Below, piece after piece: positions 23,943 to 34,332 of a DNA stretch of 64,000 bases. The stretch spans positions 22,897 to 86,896 of the forward strand of contig MBPM02000168.1 of assembly GCA_001695595.3 (NCBI GenBank), in the 5' to 3' direction. The notes under the pieces were generated by a model that saw only the letters and a list, made by a program, of their open reading frames with translations, was not told the DNA's origin and searched no databases. A program made the translations under genes and the position numbers. Positions within the stretch are counted from its first letter, which is position 1, and each line of letters starts with the position of its first letter. The stretch comes from Plasmopara viticola. Lineage: Eukaryota > Oomycota > Peronosporomycetes > Peronosporales > Peronosporaceae.

Positions 23943-24837
23943 CTCCCACTCGACTCGACAGCCTTTTGTGCTTGAATGCCGAGCATGCTTCGTAGTTTGC
24001 AGAATTGCGTAGCCGGAATTGACTTCGTCATGATATCGGCCAGCATATCCTGAGTTGAACAGTACTCAAGCACCACTTGATTGGCTTCAACCTTCTCGCG
24101 CACGAAGTGGTATCGAATGTCGATGTGCTTAGTGCGCTTGTGAAACTCCGGGTTCTTGGCCAGCGCGATCGAGCCTTGATTGTCGTCATAGATCTTGATC
24201 GCCTCGTCGTTCCTTATTTCGCCGAGTTCGCACATAAAGGTCTTAAGCCACACTGCTTCTTGTGTAGCCTCTGAAAGCGCCATGTATTCGGCTTCCGTCG
24301 ATGAAAGTGCCACTGTCCGCTGTTTCTTGCTTCGCCAGCTAACACATCCGCCGTTTAGCTTGAACAAATATCCGCTTGTGCTTCTGCGAGGCTCAATGTC
24401 TCCAGCCCAATCTGCATCTGGATAGCCATTAGCTTGGCGGTGCCGTTGCGCGTAAATTCGAGTCCATATGTTGGTGTTGCTTGAAGATACCGCAATACGC
24501 GCTTGAGAGCTTGCCAGTGTGTTGGACAGGGATCAGACGCAAATTGGCTGAGGGCACCTATTGCTGCAGCGAGGTCCGGACGCGTCGCCACCATCAAGTA
24601 CATGATAGCTCCGACAGCACTTCGGTAAGGCACATTCTTCATGGTTTCTTCATGTTTGCAGCCGCCCTCGCACATGTTCTTCTTCAACTTAAGTCCAGGG
24701 TCTTGTGGCGTCCTCACAGGATTACTTTCTTGCATGCCAAACTTGATTAGTATTGACTTCAGGAAATTCGTTTGCCGCATCGTCGCTTGGCCAGCCTTGT
24801 GGTCGACCTTGATCTCAACACCAAGAAAATACCTGAG
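23888..24837 (-). pseudogene. A3 pol 3' part, duplicate adjoining B2
   Basis: Copy of 13240-14189 with the same frameshift near 24427. In this unit the true right flank of the B2 insertion is preserved: A3 RT stops at CTGAG (24833-24837) and resumes with CTGAG at 33902. Confidence 0.9.
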
Positions 24838-25188
24838 TATTGAAGGTAACCGGTTTCCCTCCGTTTTATTCCGGTTTCCAAGGCTGTCCAATACGAGCGG
24901 CTGTCCAACGGTTCAAACATACAACGATGACGCCATGGATGGACACACGGACAGGCGCACTCAGGATGATTGCGCCCGGATGGGAAGATGATTGCGCCCA
25001 GATGGTAAGCTCTTTTGATTGGCTTAGATAATTGAATGGCTTAGATGTAGCAAGGAGTTGTGAACTAAGGACCAAATTAATAAACTCACTTCCAAATATT
25101 CCTTCTTCTACTCAAGTGTCTTCGCTCCGGTTTTCCTCCGCGCAGACTCTTCGGTTTTTCTCCTTCGTCCTCTTCAGCTTATTCAACA
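24838..25188 (+). repeat. 5' LTR of B2
   Basis: TATTGAAGGTAACCGG...TTATTCAACA, 351 bp. The U3-like part holds AACCGGTT, two GATGATTGCGCCC units and the GATTGGCTTAGATAATTGAATGG block shared with lineage A. AATAAA at 25079-25084 is a possible polyadenylation signal. Confidence 0.92.
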
Positions 25189-25202
25189 GGTTATGAGCCC
25201 AA
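25189..25202 (+). other. Primer-binding site of B2, overlapping the start codon
   Basis: GGTTATGAGCCCAA directly after the LTR. It is complementary to the initiator tRNA-Met anticodon arm, and the ATG at 25193 opens the polyprotein. Confidence 0.8.
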
Positions 25203-28200
25203 CGACCATGTCTTCTACGCACAACGTCTCGGCCAAGATCGCCATCGAGAAATTCAACGGCGACAACTTTGCCACGTGGAACCGCTACATGCGTGGCGTG
25301 TTCCTGACCAAGTCGGTATGGCACGTAGTCAACCGGGAGGTGACTCCGACCTTCGCCGACGCACGTGCTGCGGACGAGTATGTCAAGACCAGCAACGTTG
25401 CTTTTGGTCTGATGCTCTTGCATATGGAGGCCGACTACCATCACGTGGTTGATGACTGCGAGGAAGCGTGGGTCGCGTGGCAGCGTATCAAGACACTTTA
25501 CGGTGGATCACAGAAGGCTGGGCGCATCTACTTGAAGCGTCAACTCTTCAGTATGGAGATGGCGGAAGGCGACAACGTCATGCACCACTGCAACGAAGTT
25601 CTCAACATCAGCGCCAAGCTCAGCAGTATTGGTGCCAAGATGGAGGATGAAGATGTTGCGATCTGCTTGCTGCGGAGTCTCCCTAAAAGTTTTGAGAACG
25701 TTGTTCTTAACTTGGAGATTAGCAACGCGGAACTGCGGACGCAAGACGTTGTGAAAGTGCTCACGAATGAGCATATCAAGCGTCAAAGTGCAAAGACTCC
25801 GGTGGTTAAGACTGAAGATGCGGTGAAGGCATTTAGTGCTGAGCGTGAGTCTCGCCAATGCACATACTGTGGAAAATTGGGGCACTCCGTGGAGAGGTGC
25901 TGGACCAAGCAAAAAGACGACAATCGAGGTGCTCGACGCGGCGGCCAAGCTCGTGGACGCGGAGCCAACAATATCTACTATCGACCCAATGATGATTACG
26001 AGTACGACCGTGTTGCGTTTGCTGTATCGCTGGAATGTGGACTTTCAAGTGGCAAGAATATGCCAGGGATGTGGGCGATTGACAGTGGTGCTACTCATCA
26101 CATCTGCAACAACAAGGCCAAGTTCGTCATGCTGAATGAGCAAGATAAAGGCGAGCTATCGGTGGCTGACGGCAACAAGGCCGAGATCAAGGGCGTTGGC
26201 ATCATCATTGAACGAGTGGTTCTGTCCGATGGTGAAGAACGCGACATCGAAATCAAGGATGCATTATACGTGCCGATGATGAACAAGAACCTGCTATCAG
26301 TACCTCAGATCAACAAAAGTGGCAAGTTTAAAGTGGTGTTTGATGGCGCACACATGCACATTGCACGGAAATCTTCGCATCAAGTGGTGGCCACAGCAGA
26401 TCTTGTGGATGGACTATATTGGCTTCGTACGGCTCAGCGCTCGGCAAATGCGACTACACGTGGAAACAGTGGTGTCGACTTACACGCGCGTATGGGTCAT
26501 GCTCCAGTCGACGTGCTTCGCAAAATGGTGACTACCAACATGATCAAGGATGCATGCGTGCCTATTAAGTCAAGTGGATCAAATGCATGCCGAGGGTGTC
26601 AGCAAGGAAAGATGGTCCAAAAACCATTCCCAAGCAACCAGGACAAGCGCAGCTACGACACATTTGAGCTGATCCACTTTGACATCTGTGGGCCCATGGA
26701 GACAAACTCTCTCGGCGGGAGCAAGTATCTCTTGCTAATCGTGGATGAAGCTAGCGGGTGTATGAAGGGTTTCTGCTTGCGCGCCAAGTCCGAAAGCGAG
26801 GAATGCGTCAAGAAGTACATCTTGATGGTGCAGACACAGTTCAGCAAGAAGGTCAAGTTTGTACGACACGACGGAGCCCGCGAATTTGCAGCAAGCTCGC
26901 TTCAAGGTTTCTACGAAGATGAAGGTATCGAGCAGCAAACTACGGTGCCATACGCACACCAGACTAACGGCACAGCGGAGCGCGCCATCAGAACCATCGT
27001 CACAATCGGCCGCAGCATACTGCACCATGCCAAGTTGGACAAGTGTTTTTGGGGTGAGGCTGCTATGGTGGCTATCTACATCAAGAATCGCCTTCCGTCG
27101 CCCAAGGTTAGCAACAAGACTCCTTTTGAGATCGTGCACAAGTTCAAGCCAAGCGTCAAACATATGCGTGTTTTCGGGTGCCGGACTTACGTTCTCACTC
27201 CGAAAGAAAAGCGGCTCAAGTGGGACCCCAAGGCTCGTGCAGGGATTTTCGTGGGTTACGAAGAGGTGTCCAAGGCTTATAGGGTTTTTGATATTGAGGC
27301 TGGACAAGTGGTGATTACTCGCGATGTCACCTTCGACGAATCAAGTTTCGGCATCTTGGATGTGAGTAGTGGTGATCATGAAGATGACGACGATGATTTC
27401 GACCTCGACTCGCTAAGCATCAATGATCTGGATGCAGCTCATCCGATGATCTTCAAGCAGGCGGGAAAGCGCAAGGAGCGTACAAGTGTGACGAATACTG
27501 ATCGCAACTCGACAAGTACCAACCATGAGCATCACGGAGCTGGACTTGAAGAGGGAAGCGCTCCTGAAGGGTCAAACGAACGTCGAGCCAAGCGCAGATC
27601 AGTCGAGCGGACATCACGTTTTCCCGTGGATGAAGAAGAGAAAGCCACACCGGATGATGACGCTACCCCTCCTGTCTTTTGGCGAGCAAGTGCAAACGCG
27701 GTCGAAGCCGGCGATCTGTCAGAGCCAACGACATTTCAAGATGCTATTAGCGGGCCTGACCAAGTTCACTGGCGCAAGGCTATCCATGCAGAACTGGACT
27801 CGTTGCACCTTCGTGGCGTGTTTCGAGCCGCTAAACTGCCCACCGGACAGCAAGCCATTGGAACCAAGTGGGTGTTCAAGATTAAGCGCAAGGCCGACGG
27901 ATCCATTGAAAAGTACAAGGCGCGTCTCGTGGCTAAAGGATTCAAGCAAAAAATTGGCATCGATTATACGGAAATGTTCTCGCCCGTTGTCAAGTATGTG
28001 ACATTGCGAATGGTGATCAGCTTGACCAAGTTCTTTGGGTGGCCTCTGGATCAACTGGATGTGGTGACGGCGTTCCTTTACGGCGTTATGAAAGAAGTTG
28101 TGTATTGTATGGTACCCGAAGGTATGGAGCTTGACGGTGACCACAACTGTTTGAAATTGGTCAGGGCGATTTACGGCCTGAAGCAAGCTTCGCGCGTATG

Positions 28201-29272
28201 GAACGAGACGTTTGACGAGTTTGTATGCTCGATCGGATTTCAAGTGTCCCATTTCGACCCCTGTCTGTACATCAAGGTAACGGACGGCAAGTGTGTACTT
28301 TTGCTGGTATACGTCGATGATGTGCTCGTTACCGGCAGCTCGAATGAGCTGATCGCGCGAACCAAGAGTGACTTGAAGATGCGCTTCGAGATGACGGACA
28401 GCGGTGAATGCGTCTTCGTCCTGGGTATGGAGCTGGTAAAACACCCTGACGGCAGCGTGACAGTGTGCCAGCGGCGCTACATCGAAGACATACTCAAGCG
28501 CTTCGGCATGCACGACAGCAAGCCCGTTATAAGCCCGGCGGATCCAAGCACTCGACTTGTGCCAAGTTACAAGCCGACAGCAACAAGCGTTCCGTTCCGT
28601 GAAGCAATCGGTGCACTTATGCATCTAATGACAGCGACTCGCCCGGATATCGCCTTTGCCGTTGGATATGCGTCGCGGTTCATGGAAAACCCTCGAGACG
28701 AGCATTGGACTGCAGTCAAGAGAATTCTCCGCTACCTCCAAGGAACCAAGTCGCATGGACTCTGTTTTAAGCCCGGAAACAAAGTGGACTTCCGCGCATA
28801 CTCGGACGCGGACTGGGCAGGCGACCACACGGACCGCAAGTCGACTTCGGGCTACGCGTTCATATTAATGAACGCACCCATCAGTTGGGGAAGCAAGAAG
28901 CAGTCAAGTGTGTCGCTCTCCACCAGCGAAGCAGAGTACATCGCTTTAAGTCTGGCTATACAAGAAGGCAAGTGGATCCATCATCTCCTGCACGAGATTT
29001 TGACGGCTGCGAATGAGACCACGCCGGAACTCAAGATCTTTGAGGACAATCAGTCATGCATCAAGATGACGAAGAATCCAGTGAACCATGGACGTGCCAA
29101 GCACATCGACATCAAGTACCATCACATCCGTGATGAAGTCAAACGCGGTGAAGTCAAGCTGGAGTACTGCGAGACAGCCATCATGCTCGCGAACATCATG
29201 ACCAAGGCTCTTCCAGGACCACGTCACAAGGACATGACGACAGCTCTCGGCATCCACGCGTGTTCGCATTGA
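25193..29272 (+). CDS. B2/B4 chimeric Copia gag-pol polyprotein (1359 aa, open)
   Basis: Full-length single-ORF polyprotein. Domains by residue: gag 1-220; zinc knuckle [14 protein letters not shown] 223-236; protease DSGATHH from 297; integrase zinc domain from H431 with C466/C469; catalytic D497, D560, E596 (35 residues between the last two); an Asp-rich then Lys/Arg-rich linker about 715-830; RT with D956 ([10 protein letters not shown]) and YVDD 1040-1043; RNase H with D1205, E1246 and D1285. At 1334, where relatives have the Asp of LADIMTK, this copy has Asn (LANIMTK), so RNase H may be impaired. Codons after about 28380 differ from ORF 2 and come from B4. The start is fixed by the primer-binding site, and the stop TGA overlaps the polypurine tract. 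Confidence 0.93.
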   Translation: MSPTTMSSTHNVSAKIAIEKFNGDNFATWNRYMRGVFLTKSVWHVVNREVTPTFADARAADEYVKTSNVAFGLMLLHMEADYHHVVDDCEEAWVAWQRIKTLYGGSQKAGRIYLKRQLFSMEMAEGDNVMHHCNEVLNISAKLSSIGAKMEDEDVAICLLRSLPKSFENVVLNLEISNAELRTQDVVKVLTNEHIKRQSAKTPVVKTEDAVKAFSAERESRQCTYCGKLGHSVERCWTKQKDDNRGARRGGQARGRGANNIYYRPNDDYEYDRVAFAVSLECGLSSGKNMPGMWAIDSGATHHICNNKAKFVMLNEQDKGELSVADGNKAEIKGVGIIIERVVLSDGEERDIEIKDALYVPMMNKNLLSVPQINKSGKFKVVFDGAHMHIARKSSHQVVATADLVDGLYWLRTAQRSANATTRGNSGVDLHARMGHAPVDVLRKMVTTNMIKDACVPIKSSGSNACRGCQQGKMVQKPFPSNQDKRSYDTFELIHFDICGPMETNSLGGSKYLLLIVDEASGCMKGFCLRAKSESEECVKKYILMVQTQFSKKVKFVRHDGAREFAASSLQGFYEDEGIEQQTTVPYAHQTNGTAERAIRTIVTIGRSILHHAKLDKCFWGEAAMVAIYIKNRLPSPKVSNKTPFEIVHKFKPSVKHMRVFGCRTYVLTPKEKRLKWDPKARAGIFVGYEEVSKAYRVFDIEAGQVVITRDVTFDESSFGILDVSSGDHEDDDDDFDLDSLSINDLDAAHPMIFKQAGKRKERTSVTNTDRNSTSTNHEHHGAGLEEGSAPEGSNERRAKRRSVERTSRFPVDEEEKATPDDDATPPVFWRASANAVEAGDLSEPTTFQDAISGPDQVHWRKAIHAELDSLHLRGVFRAAKLPTGQQAIGTKWVFKIKRKADGSIEKYKARLVAKGFKQKIGIDYTEMFSPVVKYVTLRMVISLTKFFGWPLDQLDVVTAFLYGVMKEVVYCMVPEGMELDGDHNCLKLVRAIYGLKQASRVWNETFDEFVCSIGFQVSHFDPCLYIKVTDGKCVLLLVYVDDVLVTGSSNELIARTKSDLKMRFEMTDSGECVFVLGMELVKHPDGSVTVCQRRYIEDILKRFGMHDSKPVISPADPSTRLVPSYKPTATSVPFREAIGALMHLMTATRPDIAFAVGYASRFMENPRDEHWTAVKRILRYLQGTKSHGLCFKPGNKVDFRAYSDADWAGDHTDRKSTSGYAFILMNAPISWGSKKQSSVSLSTSEAEYIALSLAIQEGKWIHHLLHEILTAANETTPELKIFEDNQSCIKMTKNPVNHGRAKHIDIKYHHIRDEVKRGEVKLEYCETAIMLANIMTKALPGPRHKDMTTALGIHACSH

Positions 29273-29279
29273 GGGGGCG
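29271..29279 (+). other. Polypurine tract of B4, overlapping the stop codon
   Basis: GAGGGGGCG between the stop (29270-29272) and the LTR at 29280. Confidence 0.75.
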
Positions 29280-29571
29280 TGTTAAGGATAACCGGTCTAT
29301 GGTACAATGTACCAATTGCACCCATTGACCGGTTAGCCCGAACCGGTCCAATACGATCGCACGTTGATTAGACGAGTAGGATGATTGGACGAGTAAGGAA
29401 TGATTGTGATTAGACGAACTAAATGATAGGAAGAGCTAGTGCATGTCTCATCAGCTAGAAATAACATTAAATGAATCACTTTCGAATCTTCCTTCAACAG
29501 CTCAAGTGCCTTCTTCGCTCTTCGCTCCCCGCAAGCTTCGCTCCCGACTCCTTCGCTTCAGAAATCCAACA
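29280..29571 (+). repeat. Internal LTR (B4 3' LTR) within B2
   Basis: 292 bp, TGTTAAGGATAACCGG...AATCCAACA, related to the B3 LTR (shared CCAATACG..CACGTTGATTAGACGAGTAGG block) and distinct from the B2 LTR. It is followed directly by CTGACCAAGTC of the B2 gag (equivalent to 25304). No partner 5' LTR of this type exists in the window. Confidence 0.9.
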
Positions 29572-32500
29572 CTGACCAAGTCGGTATGGCACGTAGTCAA
29601 CCGGGAGGTGACTCCGACCTTCGCCGACGCACGTGCTGCGGACGAGTATGTCAAGACCAGCAACGTTGCTTTTGGTCTGATGCTCTTGCATATGGAGGCC
29701 GACTACCATCACGTGGTTGATGACTGCGAGGAAGCGTGGGTCGCGTGGCAGCGTATCAAGACACTTTACGGTGGATCACAGAAGGCTGGGCGCATCTACT
29801 TGAAGCGTCAACTCTTCAGTATGGAGATGGCGGAAGGCGACAACGTCATGCACCACTGCAACGAAGTTCTCAACATCAGCGCCAAGCTCAGCAGTATTGG
29901 TGCCAAGATGGAGGATGAAGATGTTGCGATCTGCTTGCTGCGGAGTCTCCCTAAAAGTTTTGAGAACGTTGTTCTTAACTTGGAGATTAGCAACGCGGAA
30001 CTGCGGACGCAAGACGTTGTGAAAGTGCTCACGAATGAGCATATCAAGCGTCAAAGTGCAAAGACTCCGGTGGTTAAGACTGAAGATGCGGTGAAGGCAT
30101 TTAGTGCTGAGCGTGAGTCTCGCCAATGCACATACTGTGGAAAATTGGGGCACTCCGTGGAGAGGTGCTGGACCAAGCAAAAAGACGACAATCGAGGTGC
30201 TCGACGCGGCGGCCAAGCTCGTGGACGCGGAGCCAACAATATCTACTATCGACCCAATGATGATTACGAGTACGACCGTGTTGCGTTTGCTGTATCGCTG
30301 GAATGTGGACTTTCAAGTGGCAAGAATATGCCAGGGATGTGGGCGATTGACAGTGGTGCTACTCATCACATCTGCAACAACAAGGCCAAGTTCGTCATGC
30401 TGAATGAGCAAGATAAAGGCGAGCTATCGGTGGCTGACGGCAACAAGGCCGAGATCAAGGGCGTTGGCATCATCATTGAACGAGTGGTTCTGTCCGATGG
30501 TGAAGAACGCGACATCGAAATCAAGGATGCATTATACGTGCCGATGATGAACAAGAACCTGCTATCAGTACCTCAGATCAACAAAAGTGGCAAGTTTAAA
30601 GTGGTGTTTGATGGCGCACACATGCACATTGCACGGAAATCTTCGCATCAAGTGGTGGCCACAGCAGATCTTGTGGATGGACTATATTGGCTTCGTACGG
30701 CTCAGCGCTCGGCAAATGCGACTACACGTGGAAACAGTGGTGTCGACTTACACGCGCGTATGGGTCATGCTCCAGTCGACGTGCTTCGCAAAATGGTGAC
30801 TACCAACATGATCAAGGATGCATGCGTGCCTATTAAGTCAAGTGGATCAAATGCATGCCGAGGGTGTCAGCAAGGAAAGATGGTCCAAAAACCATTCCCA
30901 AGCAACCAGGACAAGCGCAGCTACGACACATTTGAGCTGATCCACTTTGACATCTGTGGGCCCATGGAGACAAACTCTCTCGGCGGGAGCAAGTATCTCT
31001 TGCTAATCGTGGATGAAGCTAGCGGGTGTATGAAGGGTTTCTGCTTGCGCGCCAAGTCCGAAAGCGAGGAATGCGTCAAGAAGTACATCTTGATGGTGCA
31101 GACACAGTTCAGCAAGAAGGTCAAGTTTGTACGACACGACGGAGCCCGCGAATTTGCAGCAAGCTCGCTTCAAGGTTTCTACGAAGATGAAGGTATCGAG
31201 CAGCAAACTACGGTGCCATACGCACACCAGACTAACGGCACAGCGGAGCGCGCCATCAGAACCATCGTCACAATCGGCCGCAGCATACTGCACCATGCCA
31301 AGTTGGACAAGTGTTTTTGGGGTGAGGCTGCTATGGTGGCTATCTACATCAAGAATCGCCTTCCGTCGCCCAAGGTTAGCAACAAGACTCCTTTTGAGAT
31401 CGTGCACAAGTTCAAGCCAAGCGTCAAACATATGCGTGTTTTCGGGTGCCGGACTTACGTTCTCACTCCGAAAGAAAAGCGGCTCAAGTGGGACCCCAAG
31501 GCTCGTGCAGGGATTTTCGTGGGTTACGAAGAGGTGTCCAAGGCTTATAGGGTTTTTGATATTGAGGCTGGACAAGTGGTGATTACTCGCGATGTCACCT
31601 TCGACGAATCAAGTTTCGGCATCTTGGATGTGAGTAGTGGTGATCATGAAGATGACGACGATGATTTCGACCTCGACTCGCTAAGCATCAATGATCTGGA
31701 TGCAGCTCATCCGATGATCTTCAAGCAGGCGGGAAAGCGCAAGGAGCGTACAAGTGTGACGAATACTGATCGCAACTCGACAAGTACCAACCATGAGCAT
31801 CACGGAGCTGGACTTGAAGAGGGAAGCGCTCCTGAAGGGTCAAACGAACGTCGAGCCAAGCGCAGATCAGTCGAGCGGACATCACGTTTTCCCGTGGATG
31901 AAGAAGAGAAAGCCACACCGGATGATGACGCTACCCCTCCTGTCTTTTGGCGAGCAAGTGCAAACGCGGTCGAAGCCGGCGATCTGTCAGAGCCAACGAC
32001 ATTTCAAGATGCTATTAGCGGGCCTGACCAAGTTCACTGGCGCAAGGCTATCCATGCAGAACTGGACTCGTTGCACCTTCGTGGCGTGTTTCGAGCCGCT
32101 AAACTGCCCACCGGACAGCAAGCCATTGGAACCAAGTGGGTGTTCAAGATTAAGCGCAAGGCCGACGGATCCATTGAAAAGTACAAGGCGCGTCTCGTGG
32201 CTAAAGGATTCAAGCAAAAAATTGGCACCGATTATACGGAAATGTTCTCGCCCGTTGTCAAGTATGTGACATTGCGAATGGTGATCAGCTTGACCAAGTT
32301 CTTTGGGTGGCCTCTGGATCAACTGGATGTGGTGACGGCGTTCCTTTACGGCGTTATGAAAGAAGTTGTGTATTGTATGGTACCCGAAGGTATGGAGCTT
32401 GACGGTGACCACAACTGTTTGAAATTGGTCAGGGCGATTTACGGCCTGAAGCAAGCTTCGCGCGTATGGAACGAGACGTTTGACGAGTTTGTATGCTCGA

Positions 32501-33543
32501 TCGGATTTCAAGTGTCCCATTTCGACCCCTGTCTGTACATCAAGGTAACGGACGGCAAGTGTGTACTTTTGCTGGTATACGTCGATGATGTGCTCGTTAC
32601 CGGCAGCTCGAATGAGCTGATCGCGCGAACCAAGAGTGACTTGAGGATGCGCTTCGAGATGACGGACAGCGGCAAGTGTGCGTTTGTTTTGGGCATTGAG
32701 CTAGTGGACAACGCTGATGGCAGCGTGACAATGTGCCAGCGACGTTACGTGGAGGACATTCTCAAGCGTTTTGAAATGGACGACTGCAAGGCTGTGATTA
32801 GTCCGACGGACATAAGTTTACGACTCGTTTCGAGCAATGTAACATCCAAGGTCAACGCTCCATTTCGTGAAGCAGTGGGTGCTCTCATGCACTTGGCAAC
32901 AGCGACACGTCCAGACATCGCTTTTGCTGTTGGCTACGTTTCGCGCTTCATGGAGAACCCACAAGCCGAGCACTGGAATGCAGTTAAGCGTATTCTACGC
33001 TATCTGCAAGGAACCAAGTCACACGGTCTTTGCTTCAAGTCTGGCAACAAGGTGGACTTTCTTGGATATTCCGACGCGGACCGGGCTGGAGATCATGCTG
33101 ACCGCAAGTCGACTTCGGGCTATGTGTATTTGCTGATGGGTGCTCCTGTAAGCTGGGGAAGCAAGAAGCAGTCAAGTGTGTCGCTGTCTACAAGCGAAGT
33201 GGAGTACATCGCGCTAAGTCTTGCGATTCAGGAAGGCAAGTGGGTGCATCGTCTACTCTGCGAGATTCTAGCTGCAGCGATGGATAAGTCGGACCCCGAG
33301 CTAAAGATCATGGAAGACAACCAGTCGTGTATCAAGATGACGAAGAATCCGGTAAATCATGGTCGGGCCAAGCACATCGACATCAAGTATCACCACATTC
33401 GTGATGAAGTCAAGCGCGGTGAAGTGGAGTTGGAGTACTGCGAGACTGCGATCATGCTGGCGGACATCATGACGAAAGGGCTGCCAGGACCACGTCATGC
33501 CGACCTAATGAAGGCTCTCGGGATTCACGCGTGCTCGTATTGA
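29572..33543 (+). pseudogene. B2 gag-pol, 5'-truncated but otherwise open
   Basis: Open reading across all lineage B domains. The first 37 gag codons and the primer-binding site are missing, and the frame continues upstream only into the B4 LTR (first possible Met at 29443, inside that LTR). It has zinc knuckle [14 protein letters not shown], protease DSGATHH, D,D35E integrase, RT YVDD at 32578-32589, and RNase H ending ACSY. The RNase H motif reads SDADRAGD (Trp to Arg) and TSEVEYIAL (Ala to Val), both unusual. It is probably the 3' portion of the original B2. Confidence 0.88.
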
Positions 33544-33550
33544 GGGGGAG

Positions 33551-33901
33551 TATTGAAGGTAACCGGTTTCTCTCCGTTTTATTCCGGTTTCCAAGGCTGT
33601 CCAATACGAGCGGCTGTCCAACGGTTCAAACATACAACGGTGACGCCATGGATGGACACACGGACAGGCGCACTCAGGATGATTGCGCCCGGATGGGAAG
33701 ATGATTGCGCCCAGATGGTAAGCTCTTTTGATTGGCTTAGATAATTGAATGGCTTAGATGTAGCAAGGAGTTGTGAACTAAGGACCAAATTAATAAACTC
33801 ACTTCCAAATATTCCTTCTTCTACTCAAGTGTCTTCGCTCCGGTTTTCCTCCGCGCAGACTCTTCGGTTTTTCTCCTTCGTCCTCTTCAGCTTATTCAAC
33901 A
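33551..33901 (+). repeat. 3' LTR of B2
   Basis: 351 bp; differs from 24838-25188 by C/T near 33566 and A/G near 33640. The purine-rich GAGGGGGAG tract precedes it. CTGAG follows at 33902-33906. Confidence 0.92.
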
Positions 33902-34052
33902 CTGAGTTCACCAAGATCTGTCATCTCAAGCCGATTGCTCAGCATGCGCTTAGTCGATTCAGTGAGCTCTTCGTTGCCACTTGCGATGATAAGGTCGTCA
34001 ACGTAAAGAACCACAAAAGCCATGTCACCGTTACCATTCTGTTTGACGTAGA
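33902..34052 (-). pseudogene. A3 RT segment, continuing from 24837
   Basis: About 50 codons of minus-strand lineage A RT: VVLYVDDLIIASGNEELTE-like region including the catalytic YVDD, then NRLEMTDLGELR, which joins RYFLGVEIKV across B2. It stops at GACGTAGA, where the A5 LTR begins; the relative at 43090 continues GACGTACACACAATGG. The rest of A3 is not in the window. Confidence 0.85.
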
Positions 34053-34332
34053 TATTGAATAAAGGTCACTTGAGCTGAAGATGGCAAAATGCAAAGTAAA
34101 TATATTTAATGGTCCTTAGTTCACAACTACATGCTACCTCTAAGCCAATGATTTATCTAAGCCAATCAGAATGACTCACCATCCGGGCGTAATCATCTTC
34201 CCATCCCGAAACCGATCTTTTGCCCATCTTGAACCCGCTCTTTAAGTCAGTCATCAACTGATTGCAGATACCGGTACTTACCGGTATGAAGTCGCTGGTC
34301 GAGGCGTTACTTTTACAGCATCTTCGACAACA
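34053..34332 (-). repeat. 3' LTR of A5
   Basis: 280 bp; plus-strand edges TATTGAATAAAGG and CTTCGACAACA, so the LTR end is CAATA rather than CAACA. It contains the perfect inverted repeat ATACCGGTACTTACCGGTAT at about 34268-34287. Confidence 0.87.

Larger units (their letters stand above)
14842..25489. repeat. Tandem duplication, second unit (about 10.6 kb)
   Basis: Direct copy of 4861-14841. It carries an extra inverted lineage A gag piece (15862-16594), lacks one 22-bp LTR repeat, has one more G near 18900 (repairing a frameshift of the first unit) and one fewer G near 19678 (creating a new one). It ends at the AAGACACTTTACGGTGGATC of the true B2 gag at about 25491, after which sequence unique to B2 resumes. 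Confidence 0.9.
24838..33901 (+). mobile_element. B2: composite lineage B element with two polyprotein ORFs and an internal LTR
   Basis: Outer LTRs 24838-25188 and 33551-33901 (351 bp each, two visible differences) are flanked by the 5-bp duplication CTGAG. Between them lie a full ORF (25193-29272), a 292-bp LTR of a different type (29280-29571), and a second ORF lacking its first 37 codons (29572-33543). The 25304-28370 and 29572-32640 segments are direct repeats with one substitution that I saw. The 3' end of ORF 1 and the internal LTR belong to another element, which I call B4. Confidence 0.9.

Noticed and set aside
29443..29571. Genuine alternative N-terminus for the second B2 polyprotein starting in the B4 LTR
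   Set aside because: The in-frame Met lies in LTR sequence by chance; no relative has this N-terminus and there is no primer-binding site next to it.
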